A stretch of 64,000 bases of DNA from a virus. Positions 19,301-34,300 of this stretch are shown here, piece by piece. Position 1 is the first letter of the stretch; every line of letters starts with the position of its first letter. Under the pieces are notes generated by a model, which was given only the letters and a program-made list of their open reading frames with translations, was not told where the DNA came from and made no database searches. Location of the stretch: the IMG/VR virus record IMGVR_UViG_3300029268_000010, positions 26,516-90,515 of that record; one strand, given 5' to 3'. The translations under genes and the position numbers were made by a program.

Positions 19301-22300
19301 CTCGATGCTAAAGTCAAATCATCAATAACTTCTTTACTTGGAACATTCCAGACTATGAGTGATGAGGCAAATAATCATCTTGTAGGGGAATTCGAAAATT
19401 ATCAAACACAGAATACAAAAGGTCTTTCTCCGGAAGCTATTGCAAAGAAACAGGCAGTATTGGACAATGAAGGAAATATTGATTCCATACTTAAGTCATT
19501 TGAAGCAATGGATGAAAGTATAGCAATTGGAACACAAAATTTTGCTAATCCAATTAATCAGATTAATAATTTTGATGAATTAACTTCTGAGTTACAACAA
19601 AAATTAAAACATGAAGCTTTTGTTGCTTTCATAAACAAGATCGCTGGTGGTACTACATTAGAAAATTACAAAAAACTTGCTGCTGAAAAAGTTACTGTTG
19701 AAAATCCCGGAGTGATATCTGCGTTAATGCAGAATTCCTTAAATGGACTAAATAGATTAAATTATTTCTTAACACGTCTTGGTATTCATATAGATACTCT
19801 TGAAAAAAATCCTGATTATGTTGAACATGCTCTTACATTTGGTGATGAACAATTACAGATAAGTGCCGAAGAGAGAGATATATTAAAAAATATTATCAGA
19901 AATAAAGCTATTGAAGTTAATGATGTTAAGGTATGGGCCGAAAGTCATGTTGCAAGTAAGGAGACATCACAATTCAAAGAAGCCTGCATGCGCCTCGATC
20001 ATAAACGTATGGTTATAGAGTTTGCTGCATTACAGAATCAACCAAGTGTTAGTCTTGTCGATATAGATGATTTCCTTAGTAAGAATGGATTGACAGGAAA
20101 GAATGGCATCCAAATGATATTTGATGCTTTTACTGATGATAGTCAGACTGCTAAAACAGAAGGTAAAAAAGGAAAGGCAATAAGTCTGTATGAACAATTA
20201 GATAAATTGGTAACCATACAACTTGACAATCTATGTAAGGATTCAAAAGTTGTTTATGATTATATTCTTGACAATTTAAAGAAACCTGATTTCGCTAATA
20301 ATGGTTATGATTTCCTCAATGAATTTAACTCAGGAACATTTATAGAAAGTGAACTGTTAAAATATGGTGGTACTTTTTCCAGAGAAGAAATGGAAAAGAA
20401 AGGTACTAATCCTGAAAAAGCACAGAAATGGTGGTTAATTGTTACAATGACCGCAAGACTGCATTTATTTGGGCAAGTACAGAAAGATGGCAAAACCCGT
20501 TATACATACTCTCAGGCACGCCAAGCTTATCGTGACGTCCTTAAAACAAAAAAACAGAAAAAAATCAATGACAAGGTTGCTACTATAGCACAGGAGGATC
20601 TCATTACACATATGGTAATGTTTTCAATGACTCCTAATGCCAATACTGATTATGTAAAAATATTAAGTATAGCTGGAAATTATATACCAGGTACTTTGGT
20701 TGTTCGTGGTTTCGGTGGTGCAGGGAAGAGTACGGTTGTTATGTCAAACACAATTGAAACAGTAGCAACCCTTCGCGATAAAAAAGTGAAAGTATCTGTT
20801 TATTCTACTAACAATGCACTAGCTAAACAGCATTCTGATAATCTTGAACTTTTAAAACAGTTAGGTGTGGTAGATTACAAAAGTTTATTGATGCCTGATT
20901 TAATGAATAAAGTTGCTGATTCATCGATTGCTGATGATGTGGATTTAGTATTCATTGATGAAGCAAGTCAGTACGGTGATCAGATCTATAATGAATTGCA
21001 AAATGATATTCTAAAGGATAATAAACGCCCTGTCATAATTTTAGGTGACGATACTCAAATGATCCCTGAAGATAATGCAAAAGGTGGCTCTACATTCTTT
21101 ACCGGTCTCCCGCGCATGAACATGATTGGGGAGAGAACACTTCCGATTGTAGAGGTATTTAGGACTGGTGTTGAGATATTGTATCAGTTACAGTCTTATT
21201 TGCGTACTACAAAGCGATTGTCAACGGAACAGATGGATAACATTATTCTTCCTGGTGCACTTCATACAAGTGATTCTAACTATGGTTACAAACACAGGCA
21301 AAATATTGATCAGGTTATTGAAGATTTTATTAATACTGTCAAGAACGATCCTGGTGCAGTAGCAACTGATGTTTTACTTATATTCTTGAATTATAAAGAT
21401 TATACCGATGCTATTGTCAGTGGAAAATATGCTACCCAATTACAGAATTATCTTCCTTTTATTAAGTTTTTGACATATGATATGCTCAATCCGGATCTTA
21501 CTGTTTCCGGTTTATCATCCAAAAAAGTATATTTTGCATGTGATGTGTTTCATGATGATAGAATGGATATAAGCGATTCTGATAAAAGAAATGTGTTTAT
21601 TCGTTCTTTACTTACTGCTAGTTCCCGGGCTGTCAATTTCTTTGAAATGGTAGGACCTGATTTCCTTTATAATCCACAGGAACTTGATTGGATTCCTGGC
21701 ATGGTAAATGTATCGCAAGATCCTATTATAAAAGCTGCAGAAGATTTAGCGCAACAACAGATAGACAGAAATAAAGCAATAACCCGATTAGATAATATCG
21801 TTGGTCCAAGTACCTATAAGGATATTGTTAATCCTCCACCGGTATTTTCTTTTAATCGTAATCTTGATTTGCAGAATGAACCAGAAGTTCTTGTAAAAGT
21901 ACAGGAAGAGATTGAAAGGATAAAAGCAAATGTGCGTGATGCGAAAAAAGTAAGTGCAACTTCATTTGTTAATTGGTCGTCGACAGTTAATGTAGAGAAC
22001 CAGGCACGAAATAAAGTCTTTGTTGCCGCTTTACGTTATAATATGTCGTTGGACTATGGTAATTTTACGGAAGAACAGCAGAATGAATTTCTCAAATATT
22101 TAAATGATTCTGCTAAAGAATATTCTAGTCTAGTAGGTATTGATGAAGCATATCGTTTTGCAAAATCAGTACTTAATTCGTTGTATTTTACCAATGAGTT
22201 AACATCGTTAATGAGTAATCCTTTGACTTTAATAAACCCAGTTATATCCTTTGGTGATATCCAGGGCATGCCTGCAATGGTAAAAATAGTAGGTACACAT

Positions 22301-25300
22301 GAGGTCAATGGAAAGATAGTACCGATAGTAGATATTATCGATTTTTGGTTTACCAAGTCTGCAGTAAAGGGTTACGAAACACAACAGGTTGAAAAGATGG
22401 CCGCTTATGCAGCATTATTAACTGCTAATGGTTATCATATCAATAAAACAGTTCTTTATAATGTAGTTGAAACAACGGTCAATGGAAGAAATGATGCTAC
22501 CTATGGTGGTACTTTTGTACTTAATGAAGATGAACTTTCAAAAAGTATAATTACTATGACCGGTCCTTCTAAAATGAATATTGCCAGTAGTATTCCATTC
22601 AATGACAAAACCATTCTTGTTTCCGAAGAAGAATACATGGAAAATGAGAGAGTCATTATTGATGATAAAAATACAAAGTATGCAGTAGGCAATAGATTTT
22701 ATTCTCCAAAAGACAATATAGTTTATAGAGTTGATTCTTTAACCCAAACAGGTGTAAAGACTCCAAAGATTGCTGTCTGGATGAAGAATAATAAAAATGA
22801 CAATGTAGAGAAGTTTACTTATCGTCAAACAGAGAATTTTTTACCTTATGATCCACAGAATCCTCCGTTATGGAAGTCGTCAGCTGTTCGTTTCAAAAAT
22901 GAAGGAACTTTTTATTCCAGTAATGCCCATACATTGGTATTAGGATTTCAGGGTTGGGGCGTAGATCCTTTGGAGAAATTACTTCCGACATATAGAAAAG
23001 GTTATTGGGATATCAAAGACGTTTTTGGAGATATACATAATCCTTTCCTATCTATTAAAAATGATATTTCTGCTACTATTGATGATAGGAGTAAGAATTA
23101 TATAATGAGAGTTTATCAGAATCTCCCATTCTTACAAATTGATACCGATGGAAATATTCTTCCTATTATTGGTAATACTGGTTATGCTGTTACTGTTGAG
23201 TTGAATGACAAACAAATAGATAAACTGATTAAAAATTTACCTATTTTAAAGAAATATGGCATTAATGATATCGATACATTTAAAAGATATGGATTTCATA
23301 TAATTGGTTCTCTTGGAAAACCTGATATCAATTTTAAAAATAGTGACGGAACAAGAAATTATGTTTCTGATGTTGATATTGATGCTTTCATAAAAGGAAC
23401 AAAGACAACAGAAGAAATATTTAAAAATGCATTTGCTGGAGATCCTGATGCAGAATTACGCAAATTAAACATTGAATATAATACTGAATTACTAAATAAC
23501 ATACGTGTTGGTATGCAGAATAATGGCATTGTAAGTACTAATGTCACTATGAAAAACAGAGAATTAAATGTTAGTTTTAGTAATAACAATAAATCATATA
23601 AAGATTTTGAAGAACAAATGGATTTCCAGGGTTTGACTGTTGAAGGTAAACCTAAAGCAGAACAACAAGCTGGAAAAACACATTTCTATGTTACTGTAAA
23701 CAGAGGAAAGCAACAAGAGAATGTGTCAATACAATTCGATAGCCGCGAAGTTGATTCAGCGTATATTCTTGGTACAATAATGAAAAATTATGATGATAAT
23801 AAACTTATCATCAAAGAAGTATTGGACCGTATAGAGGAATTGATGAAAGAGGAAGCTCCAAAGAATTCCACAAAAGAAGAAATTGAAATTTTCGAAGAGA
23901 AGAAATTAAAAGATGCCGGATCTAATGCAAGTCAATTATGGAAAACATTAAGAACTACTGAATTTTATCAGTTTCTTATGCATAATAAGAGTGTTCTAAA
24001 GAAGAATTCTGAGTTTGATAATTATATGAATATCGGAAAGAAGATCACATTCAAAGGACAGTCTACAGAATATAAAATGAAAAATATTTCCAGGACTCTT
24101 GAACGTATAAGAGAAATGGCAGAAAAAAATAGTGTTAAGTTTTACATGACCGCATTTGATCTTGATAAAACTACTGGTGAAAAAATAGTTCGTACCGAAA
24201 ATCTTGTTACTAAAGTTTCATCAATATCACAAAGAGAATTTCATGTATCAGTACCCAAAAATATAAAGAGTAAACCGGCGCCAGCTTCTACTTTTGCTCC
24301 ATTTAAAAGAATTGATGGTGAGTTTACGGATGATGATCTGATTGAAGAATCGTTGATGCGTGCAGAACTTTATAATCTTATAGGTAATCTTGTCGATACA
24401 AAATTATTTGTAGATCCTAATGGTTTTGTGCTTTCTAATGATGGTGTTAATTTGTGGGGGGCCGTAAGGGATGGATTAATTGAAATAAGTACGGTAAGAG
24501 GAAGGGTTCATAAGGCAGTAGGAAGACATGAGGCAATACATTTTATCTTGCATTATATGGTAAGACCTGAAATGCGGGAGAAGATCATTGCTGATGCCAG
24601 AAATCAAATGGTAAGGAAAGGATATAAGGACTTATCATATATTGGAGTTCATGAATATATAGCAAGTTTATTTGAAACTAAACCGATTAGAAAAGCTACT
24701 ACTATTTTAGAAGAATATCTTCGTAAGTTCGTGATGTGGGTTACTCGCGTTGCTCAGCAGTGGGGTTTATACAATAATCATCTTAATGCATTCATGTATT
24801 CTGCAAGAAGTGGTTATTATCGTGATCAGCCGGCAATGAATCAGAGTGATGGTTATACTTTTGAAATGCGTCCTAATAATTACTACAATTCTTTGGATAT
24901 GAAAGAACTTGTAGATAATGTTTTCCCTGGTGATGCAAAAAGAATGGCTACTATTTTTAAATTAATTCCTGATTGGAAAAATTTCTCATCATTTGGAAGG
25001 AATTTGAAACACTATAATCTTACTTATGGCATGCAGTTATTGGCTATGAGAACATTATATCGTGAACTTGATGAATCATTACCTACAAATGTTACTGTAC
25101 GTGTAAGAGAGATAACCAATGAAGAAACACAACAAACTGGTAAACTTTATAATTATTTCGAAGGTAATGTAAATGACATGTCTCCGAATGTTCTCAGTAT
25201 TGCTGTTGTGAATAGAAGAGAATCTGAGATGAATGATAATGCCATTGAACGATATATCATTAATAGGTTTGCTCAGCAACCAGAAGTGATGTATTCATTA

Positions 25301-28300
25301 ATGCAAGATCTATTTGAGAATATTGACGTTGAAAGAGCAATTAATTTAACATTTTCTGATTCTAAAAATTCTCCTACAGGTAATAAAGGAACCAATGTGA
25401 TTAAAAGGGATAATGAATTATTTGATCCAATGACATCACAATCTCCCATGTTACGTAAAATCCTTTCGTCACTTACTTATTATAGTCACAAAACAGGTGA
25501 AAGACAACACAAATTCATCAGAGAGGCTACTTTGCAATATATATTAATTGATACTGTTGCTACTTTAAAACAAAAAGGAACTAATCCTACTATTGCGGAG
25601 ATTATTAAATCTATGCGTGGGGAGTTAACAAAGAAGTCCGTAAATACAGAACATAAAAATATCATTTATAGTTTCCTTCATGAATTTGGTGAGGAAAATA
25701 ATGGTTATGAAGTCGAAGATATCATTACCAGGGATAACGAAGAATTAAAAACCAGTTTTGCTGACTGGGGAATGGTGTATTTTATCGAACATGCTGAAGA
25801 TTTGAAACAGGCATTTCCTGATATGAAGGAAAGGATCAATGATAAAGTATATGAGGCCAGGGCAATGCTTAATGGAATAGTTTCTTATTATCAGTCATTA
25901 CAAACACTTGCAGCTATAAAAGGAACTGTCAATAAAGATGGCAGTATAGATTTTGAAGAATTTGGTAAGAATCTTGAGAATGTAGTAAAAGCTGATTTAA
26001 GAAAAATAATGCGAGATTCGGTTCTTACTTCTGATAAATCTACTATTGCTAAAAGAATTAGTGAAACTTTTATTGGTCCAAAAAGAAGATATGTATTTCA
26101 TAAAAGTACAGGAAAGAATCCTGTTATGGGATTGTATGAAGTATCTACTGATAGATTAATAATATCTACAAGTACATGGAGAATTGCTGCAGTAGATTAT
26201 AATGCAATATCTGAGTTTTTAGGTTTATCTAAAAGATTATCTGATAGTGAGGTTCTTGGTACTGTCAATAATCAAACACTTGGTCAACAGTTTTTTTATA
26301 TGGTGGCCGGTCTTGCTGTTTCGTCTGCAATTAGTACAAGTGCAGATTTAGCTTTTAAAGACGTTGACGAAAACAAATTGTTATTAGTCGATGATAAGGG
26401 CGTCATTATTCCTAACAAAGATTATATAAGAGAAATAGAAACTCAGGTAAACAGTAAATTAGGTGTTGATGATAAAGGGAAAAAGATAACTTATATGAAT
26501 TTTCCTGAGTTAAAGGAATTACTCGATACGTACTATAAAGACAATGGATTTCAAGCAGAAGATATAAAGAAAATTGAAGTTGGTGAGAATATCATTAATC
26601 TAAAGATGAAACTTTATATTCCTGATCAAATATTTACTTTCTTCAAAGAAATAGCAAAAGGACTTATTTATGAAGGTCGTTATGATAATAATAGGATGAT
26701 CATGAATGTTGACGATGAACCTGTTTATATTCATATATACAGTTCTTTGTTTGCTGAGTTATGGAATTCTGGATCATCACAGACTGTTGCTAATATACAG
26801 ACTCGTATTAAGACAGAAGATACAAAAGGATCCCCGTTATATTCTATTGAAAAAGATAAAAAAGGGAAAACCACTATTGTTTACAATAATGCCGCATTAA
26901 ATGGTAAATTAGGATGGGAACCATATGCCCGTAATTTTGGATTAGAAAAAGTATTTAAGGCATCACAGTTTAAGAATATGACTATAAAGGATGTTCTTTC
27001 TTATATGATTGAGTTGACTGATGATTATATGAGTAACAAAACAACATCTGATACTTATCCTGTAATGTTTGAAACATTTTCTGATAAGAATTTCTCTCCT
27101 ATACTTCCGACTTATGCTATGGACCAGGGAAACAAAATCAAATTATTTAAGATTGAATACAATGATGAATTAGGTAAATTTCAATATATAGTTGATGAAA
27201 CTCATATGGTAAGTATCATTGATGATATTGTACGGTATTATGATCGCGTTAGAAAATTAGCAAATAAAGACATAATGCGTGAATTTAAAATGTCTACTGC
27301 AGAATTCAATAATTACATATCTACAATAAGTCCTAATAGTTCTGCTGGAATGGATGTACGTTTTCGTTTAGAGGAAAATGTTCATTTTGTAATAAAAGGT
27401 AATACTTTTTTACCAGGAAGAGCATTTGCTTCTGATAATGTTTACAATGAAGCATTTTCACAGAAATGGAATGCCGAAACAGAAGGTGGTAAATACAATT
27501 TAATAAGGAAAGCACATCATGATCAATTTTTGAATTTCGGTAAGTTGATAAATGAAAGTGGATATGTATTACCCAAACAAATTCTTTCTAAATTTTCTCA
27601 TTTCGGAATATATCAGCAAGAAGTGGATGAAGAAACAGGTGAAACATTAAATATTACACTTGCACAGTTATATGCTGAAAGAAAATCGACTCTTAAAAAA
27701 TTAGATCTTCAGATAAAAGAAGAACAAAATCCTGATGTAAAAAACACTCTTATAATTAAACATTCTACTGAGAAAATCAGATATAATGAATTAATTAAAA
27801 CATTCAATGAAGGTATTGCTGAGAAAAACTTCATGATGCCTTCTGTTAAAAAATCAATACTTCATGGAGAAACTTCAATTGAAGGAGAATGGCATCCATT
27901 TCTTGAAACAATGTACTGGATGTTCCATATGATGAATGAAACAATATCTCCATTATACAGGGGTCCTTCTATTTATTATCAGGATATCACTGATTTCATT
28001 AAAAGAGCTGCAGGAGATAATGCACCGGGTACTACAATGGTCGCCCAGGATGGCAATGGCATAGGTTCTAAAATGAATTTTATTGCCTTTAATGATATTC
28101 CCGGGTTCAATGAATTATTTGATGAAAAGACAGATCCATATCATGATTTACATACCAATGGTTTTGTTCCGGCAAATCCAGTAAGTTATAAAATGATGCA
28201 GCACTCTTCTGGTGATGCTATTGGAAATATATATCAGGGAGCTTTGAAACCTGTATATAAGTACTACGATCCTATTAAGAACAAAGAAGTATATCTTAAA

Positions 28301-31300
28301 ATGGCAATGATGCCCATTACGTTCAGTCAGTTTAAGAATCATATTTACTATCAGACTTTAATGAGAACATTCCTTGGAGAGAAATATTGGAATGAATATA
28401 ATGAGAGATTATTTGAAAATAAGGAATCTTATAGTGCTGCTGTTGAGGAAATGGCAAAAAAAGCATGGGAGTTTAATCCTGACGGAAGTACCAATAGAGA
28501 AAAAATGGTTGATTTTGCGGTTCACAGATCCGCATATAAATCAGGTGTGACTAAATTAAAAAATTACACTACTGATGTCAATGGAAATGTCATAGCAAAT
28601 CCAACATTTAATAGTTCAGAGAACAAACAAGAAGTATTTACTGAACATTTCAGAATACAGACCATTACACGCCAGGAAACTATCGATACACAGAAAACCC
28701 TTCCCACACAGATATTGTCCGCATTAGGGGCTTTGGATCATAACCAGAAACTTATTACAAGGATAAATGCTGCTCTTTCAGGTTTTGCTACACTGGTTAA
28801 TGATGAAGTATCAAAAACATTGGGTAATGATATAGAACATTCTAAAGCAAGAATAGCGCTTTTATCAAAAATAGGCAAAAGGAATATTGGTATTTCTACG
28901 CAAGCTACCAAATATGGTAAATTAATGACCACTCTTGGTATTCATCCTGATGTATTGCAGAATAAACATGTTAACAATATCATTTCCTACATTAATGATT
29001 ACATAAAACCTTCCATGCCCGGACAATCTTATGTCCAATTGCCACATATAGGTAATATTTTCCGTAATAAAAAAACAGGACAATTATTCTTGGCTCAGGA
29101 TATTGGTCTTGGAAACGATTCTGTTATTCATCCAGAATATGATAATATAAAATTGAAACCTGGCACTTATTTATGGAATGATGGAACCAATTGGAATGAA
29201 TTCACACATGATAGGGATCAGTTGGGTAATATTACTAAAACCGCGTATGATAAATTCAAAGAATTAGCTGAGGCAAATCCTAATTCAATAAAGTATCGTC
29301 CTGCAGATGTTGTTATGCCCTTTCAGTACATGAATAAATTTGGACTTACAAAAGATATGACTTTGCAGCAAGCAATGACATTAGGACCCAAGGAAAAGAT
29401 CAGCATGTACGAAACCGGTGTAAAAGCAGAAAGAAGAACTGTTACTGATACTTTCAACTTCCTTAATGAATTATATCTTAATTATAATGCTTTTGAAATT
29501 CGTGATAGTCTTCCTGCAGCAATAAAGGAAGAACTTAAAAAGCGACTTGATGAGAATAGTGTATTAAAAGGAAAGATTAAAGAAAGACATTTAGATAAAG
29601 TTACAAAAGAAGTTGAGAAGAGGTTTTTCTTACAAGAAGCAGATAGTAATAATGCTGAACTTGTAAAAAAGAATACTGGAGAGAAGATGCTCGCTATTCA
29701 GAATAAATTAGATCATCTTTTATTATCTGATATTAATGCTACTTTGACTGAAATGGCAAAATACTATACTTCCTTCAATGATGCACTTGATGTTTATCTT
29801 GTACGTATTCCTACAACAAATGCTTCGCTGGCTTCATTAGGAAGAATTGTAGCATTTGAAAATGATTTGGACAACGCAATACTCATATCGTCTGAAAAGA
29901 ACATTCTGGATGGTTCCGACTACGATATCGACCAATTATCTGTTTATTTTAGGGCAGTAGATAAATATGGTACAGTAAATACCAGTGATCCTGATAAGGT
30001 CATGGATGATAAGAATGCTTTATTCAAAGCATATCAGAATATGATATTTGATTCCGTTCAGGAATACTATCATAACATCAAGAATCATCCAATGGTACTC
30101 GGTAAAATTGATCTTACCAATATTAAAAATAAAGCAAAGGTTGTTACTGATGCAACAGAAATGCACAATGCTGATATTTCTACTACTTTGGTGGCTAATG
30201 TTGTTAATTTCCTTGGTGGTGCTATGGTGGGATATTTTGCTAATCAGATGAATTTTACTTTTAAATTACTGCATGTTCCTTTAATAACTCAGAGAGATTC
30301 TAATGGTAAAGTTGTTAGGAGAGGCAGAACAGATCAGTCTACAGAAACAAAGATGTTTGATTTATCGCTTGGTGCTATATTTGATGAATCACAGATCCCT
30401 GGTATGGCAGATTTTATCAATAACCTTGTAAATGCTTCTACTGATAATGCGAAACTTGCCGGGGCTATAGGTAAGTTAAATGCAAATCAGGCTACGGCCG
30501 GTGTTGTAAATGGAGCTACACTTGTTGGATTAACCGTTGAAGAGAAATTAAAAGGATTAACTATTGAGGATAAGGTTTTAGCAATAATAAATGATCCTAT
30601 CATTAAAGAAGCTTCAGCTGTTGTTTTGAATTCTATGGCAGTTACTACAAAAGGTGGTAGAAAATTTATGTGGAATGTTCTCAAGGCAAAATTAAAAAAA
30701 GGAGAACAAAAATATACTGTAGAAGAAATTGCAAAAATCAATGATTATATTAAGTTTGCTTATATCGGAGAACAGGTTCGTAGATTTGGTGATATAGTAA
30801 AGATCCAACAGGAATTTGATGTTAATCCAGAAGATTTTATTAGGCAGAAAAATAATATTGAGAAAGCATTAGGAATGTCAATGGGTGACTTCCTTGCAAA
30901 AATAAAAACTATTCGTCTTGACGGTTATTCTGTAAATGATCAGATGAACTGGCTTAAAAAGAGTTTTCCTAATAGTTTTAATGCATCAACTAGTGGCAAA
31001 TCAAATATTGAGAATGAGTTACAAATGCGTTCGATGATTAATATTCCTATGGTTGTTGCACAAATGCCCAATCTTGTTTCTTATGTACAGGCAGCATATA
31101 ATATTGATAATTTTTTAAGTCAAACATTTACTGTTTATAAAGACCAGACGGTTTTGAATAATCTTCTGCGTTTAACAGGAAGGGATATATTAACATTTGA
31201 TAACGAGATAAAAACATTCTATGATGAGTATAAAAAGTATGTGGAAGGTTTATTTATTTCTGAGAAATATAACAATGTAAATATGTCTATTAAGGATGTT

Positions 31301-34300
31301 GAACAACATATTTTTAATTTAGGTAATGTAAAAGAAAGAACACATTTTGCATTGTTAATTCCTTATTTTGTTCAGGAGCTTAAGAAGGATGATATGTATA
31401 AGAGGAATGAGTTTGTCAATAATCTTGATATTATCAATTTAAAAGGTACTCCATTTAACTATATTGGATTTCCTAATACTATTGAAATGGATGATTACAG
31501 AAAGACTCAGTTCTCAAATGATTTCGAAAAATTACCAAGAGATATTCAGAGGATATTTAGAGCATACCAGATAATTACATACGGTTTTAAATATAAAATG
31601 GGTAGTTATAATGAGGTAACAGATATTGAGAATGAGTTAATGTTTTCTGAGTGGATTGACAAAAAAAACATGAATGATATAATAAAGGATCCTATTAATA
31701 TTGTTCGTGAATTAACTTCAAAGAATGCAGTCCTTGTTAATACTTCTATTGAACATAGAAGTAATAATAATATTGTTTATTATAGGTGGAATTTTGATCC
31801 TGAAGAGACTCCACAAATAATGGAAAATGATTTTCCGTTATCTTCGCCATATCCAAGGTTTATGAATTCTTATACTGGGAAAGTAACCGCTATGAATAAT
31901 CCAGTAACAAGAAATGTTAATGTTGATGAGTTAATTGAATTGGATGAAAATGGCATAGAGAAAAAGACCAGGATAAGATCTCATTATTCAAATGGAATTA
32001 TAAGACGTGCAACTTATAACAACATGATAGAGAATCAAGAAATAATAAAATCACATTATTTGATTGAAGGAAATCATGAAGCACATCCTGAGAGATATGC
32101 TATAACTACCGACGGTACTCTTGTTAAAGTATTTAAAGATTCTTATACTTCATGGAGTATGCAGAAATTGGCTGGTGTTTCAACGAAAGTAAATCCATCA
32201 GTTCCATTAAGTGCTGTTAATAGTAAATCATCGATTGATGTTATTAATTATATTGTTGATAAGATCCGCTTAGCATTTCCTAATGTAACTATTGAATATG
32301 TTGATAATTCTACAACAGAATATTCGGAATATATCAGTTATGTTAAAAATGGAGTTGTTTACCTGAATAGTGATAAGATTAATAATGATACTGCGCTACA
32401 TGAAATAACACACATTTTTTTAGATACTTTAAAGTATACTAATTTTGAACTTTATAATGTATTAAGAAATAAAGTTATTGATCTTATTCAGACTAATGAC
32501 GCTGTTGTTCTGGCTATGATGGAAAATGAACATTATGCAAACATGAATGATGAAATGTTCATAGATGAAGTTATTTCTAACATTGTCGGGTTTAATACTT
32601 ATGAAAAAGCAATAGGAACATTACTTAATCAGGGTGTAAAGAATGCTCAGGAAGCAAAGAATTTTGTTGAAAAGTTCATTGATAGCATTAATGATTTTTG
32701 GAACTGGGCAAAACGTCTTGTTCTTCGTTTATTTGCTGTTAAATTAAGTAACAATATTCTTTCAAAGATAACTCCTAATAGTACTATAAGGGAAATATCA
32801 GAGGCCATAGCAAGAGAATTACTTGCAGGCAATACTATTAGTTATATTACAAGTAATAAACTTGCTAATTTAAATTCGGCAGTTAGACCATCAGTATCTT
32901 TGGCAACGAGTGTTTCTGATATAGCCGAGAATCTTATTAATGTGAAAAATCTCAAAGAGTATGAGGATTTTGATTTTGGTGAAAAAATAAAATATTTTAG
33001 AAGGAAATTAAAAATTTATAAAGGCATCCTTCCAGCAAAATATTTAGGTATTGCAGTAGACTTTAATAAAATTGATGTTAATCAGTGGGATGATGAGATT
33101 GGTAAGATCATTAAAGAATACGATACAAAAGTTCCTAAGTTGGTTGATAATTTATTGATATTACTTGGAAAAGAAAAAGGTTCTGTAAGCAAATCAATAG
33201 ATATATTCGGAAAAAATAAAAATGGAGATGCGTTGTATAAAGAAGATGTACTTGACAGGTTCCTGCATCAAATAGCATATTCTCCAGCGACTAAATATAT
33301 GCGTTTTAGTTCTCTTGCAAATGATCCTCAGTTCTCCCATCTTTATGATGAAAGATTTAAAGGATTTGATCCTATAATTGGAATTGAATCTGTCGGTGAC
33401 CAATTAGTATTGTCCATATTTGATATAACCAATGAACAAATATATAATCCGGCAATAGGTAGTGAGGATAAGAATATTCTCTCTAAGTTCATTACAGATA
33501 AGGAGGCAAGACGTAACTCTATTACAATGTCAAATACCAAAGGTGATGTAAGGAGTTTAATGATAGGATTGCTTACAAATCACCTTAAGAAATCATTTAG
33601 TGGTGTCCGTATTTTCCATTCTGGTGTTATTCAATTAACCCCAGGATATAGTATAATGAATGTAGTATTTAACAATGACCTTGCTATGAATATGCTTAAC
33701 ATAGGAAAACAAGGAAAGTTCATGAATAGTATAACTGATCCTTACATTCGGGAAATGTTCTTAAAAGACAATATATATATTGCTGAACAGGACTATGAAG
33801 ATTCACTAATTAATTTCTACAATAATTTTAAGGATATATATTACAAAAACGGATTACAGGAATTTAGGGAAAGTAAAGTTAGTCCAGTGGATATTTCTGA
33901 AAAAGTAAGAATATTAAATTACAGATTAAGTGAACTGATTAAAAAATCTAATTTAACTTATATCGATAACAGAGAACTTTATCTATTGATGAAAACTATT
34001 CTTGATTATAATAAATTGAAAATTACAGATTGGCAGTTCAATATAGGAAATGATATTGATACTATGCAAAAAATGTTGAAACCGCAGTTCAATATAAGTA
34101 ATGAAAATATTCAGGTTATCTACAATAAAATGATGGAAACATCATATAGGATCGTGGACCGAATAATGAAAGACTACAAAGAAGATTTTAATGTTTTACT
34201 TGTTAAACTCATACAAAAATTTGAAAGTACAAATGGTAAAATTGAAGGTTTCACGCATGATGTAGTTGCCAAAATCTTCGGTAAAATGTGGGTTGAGGTA

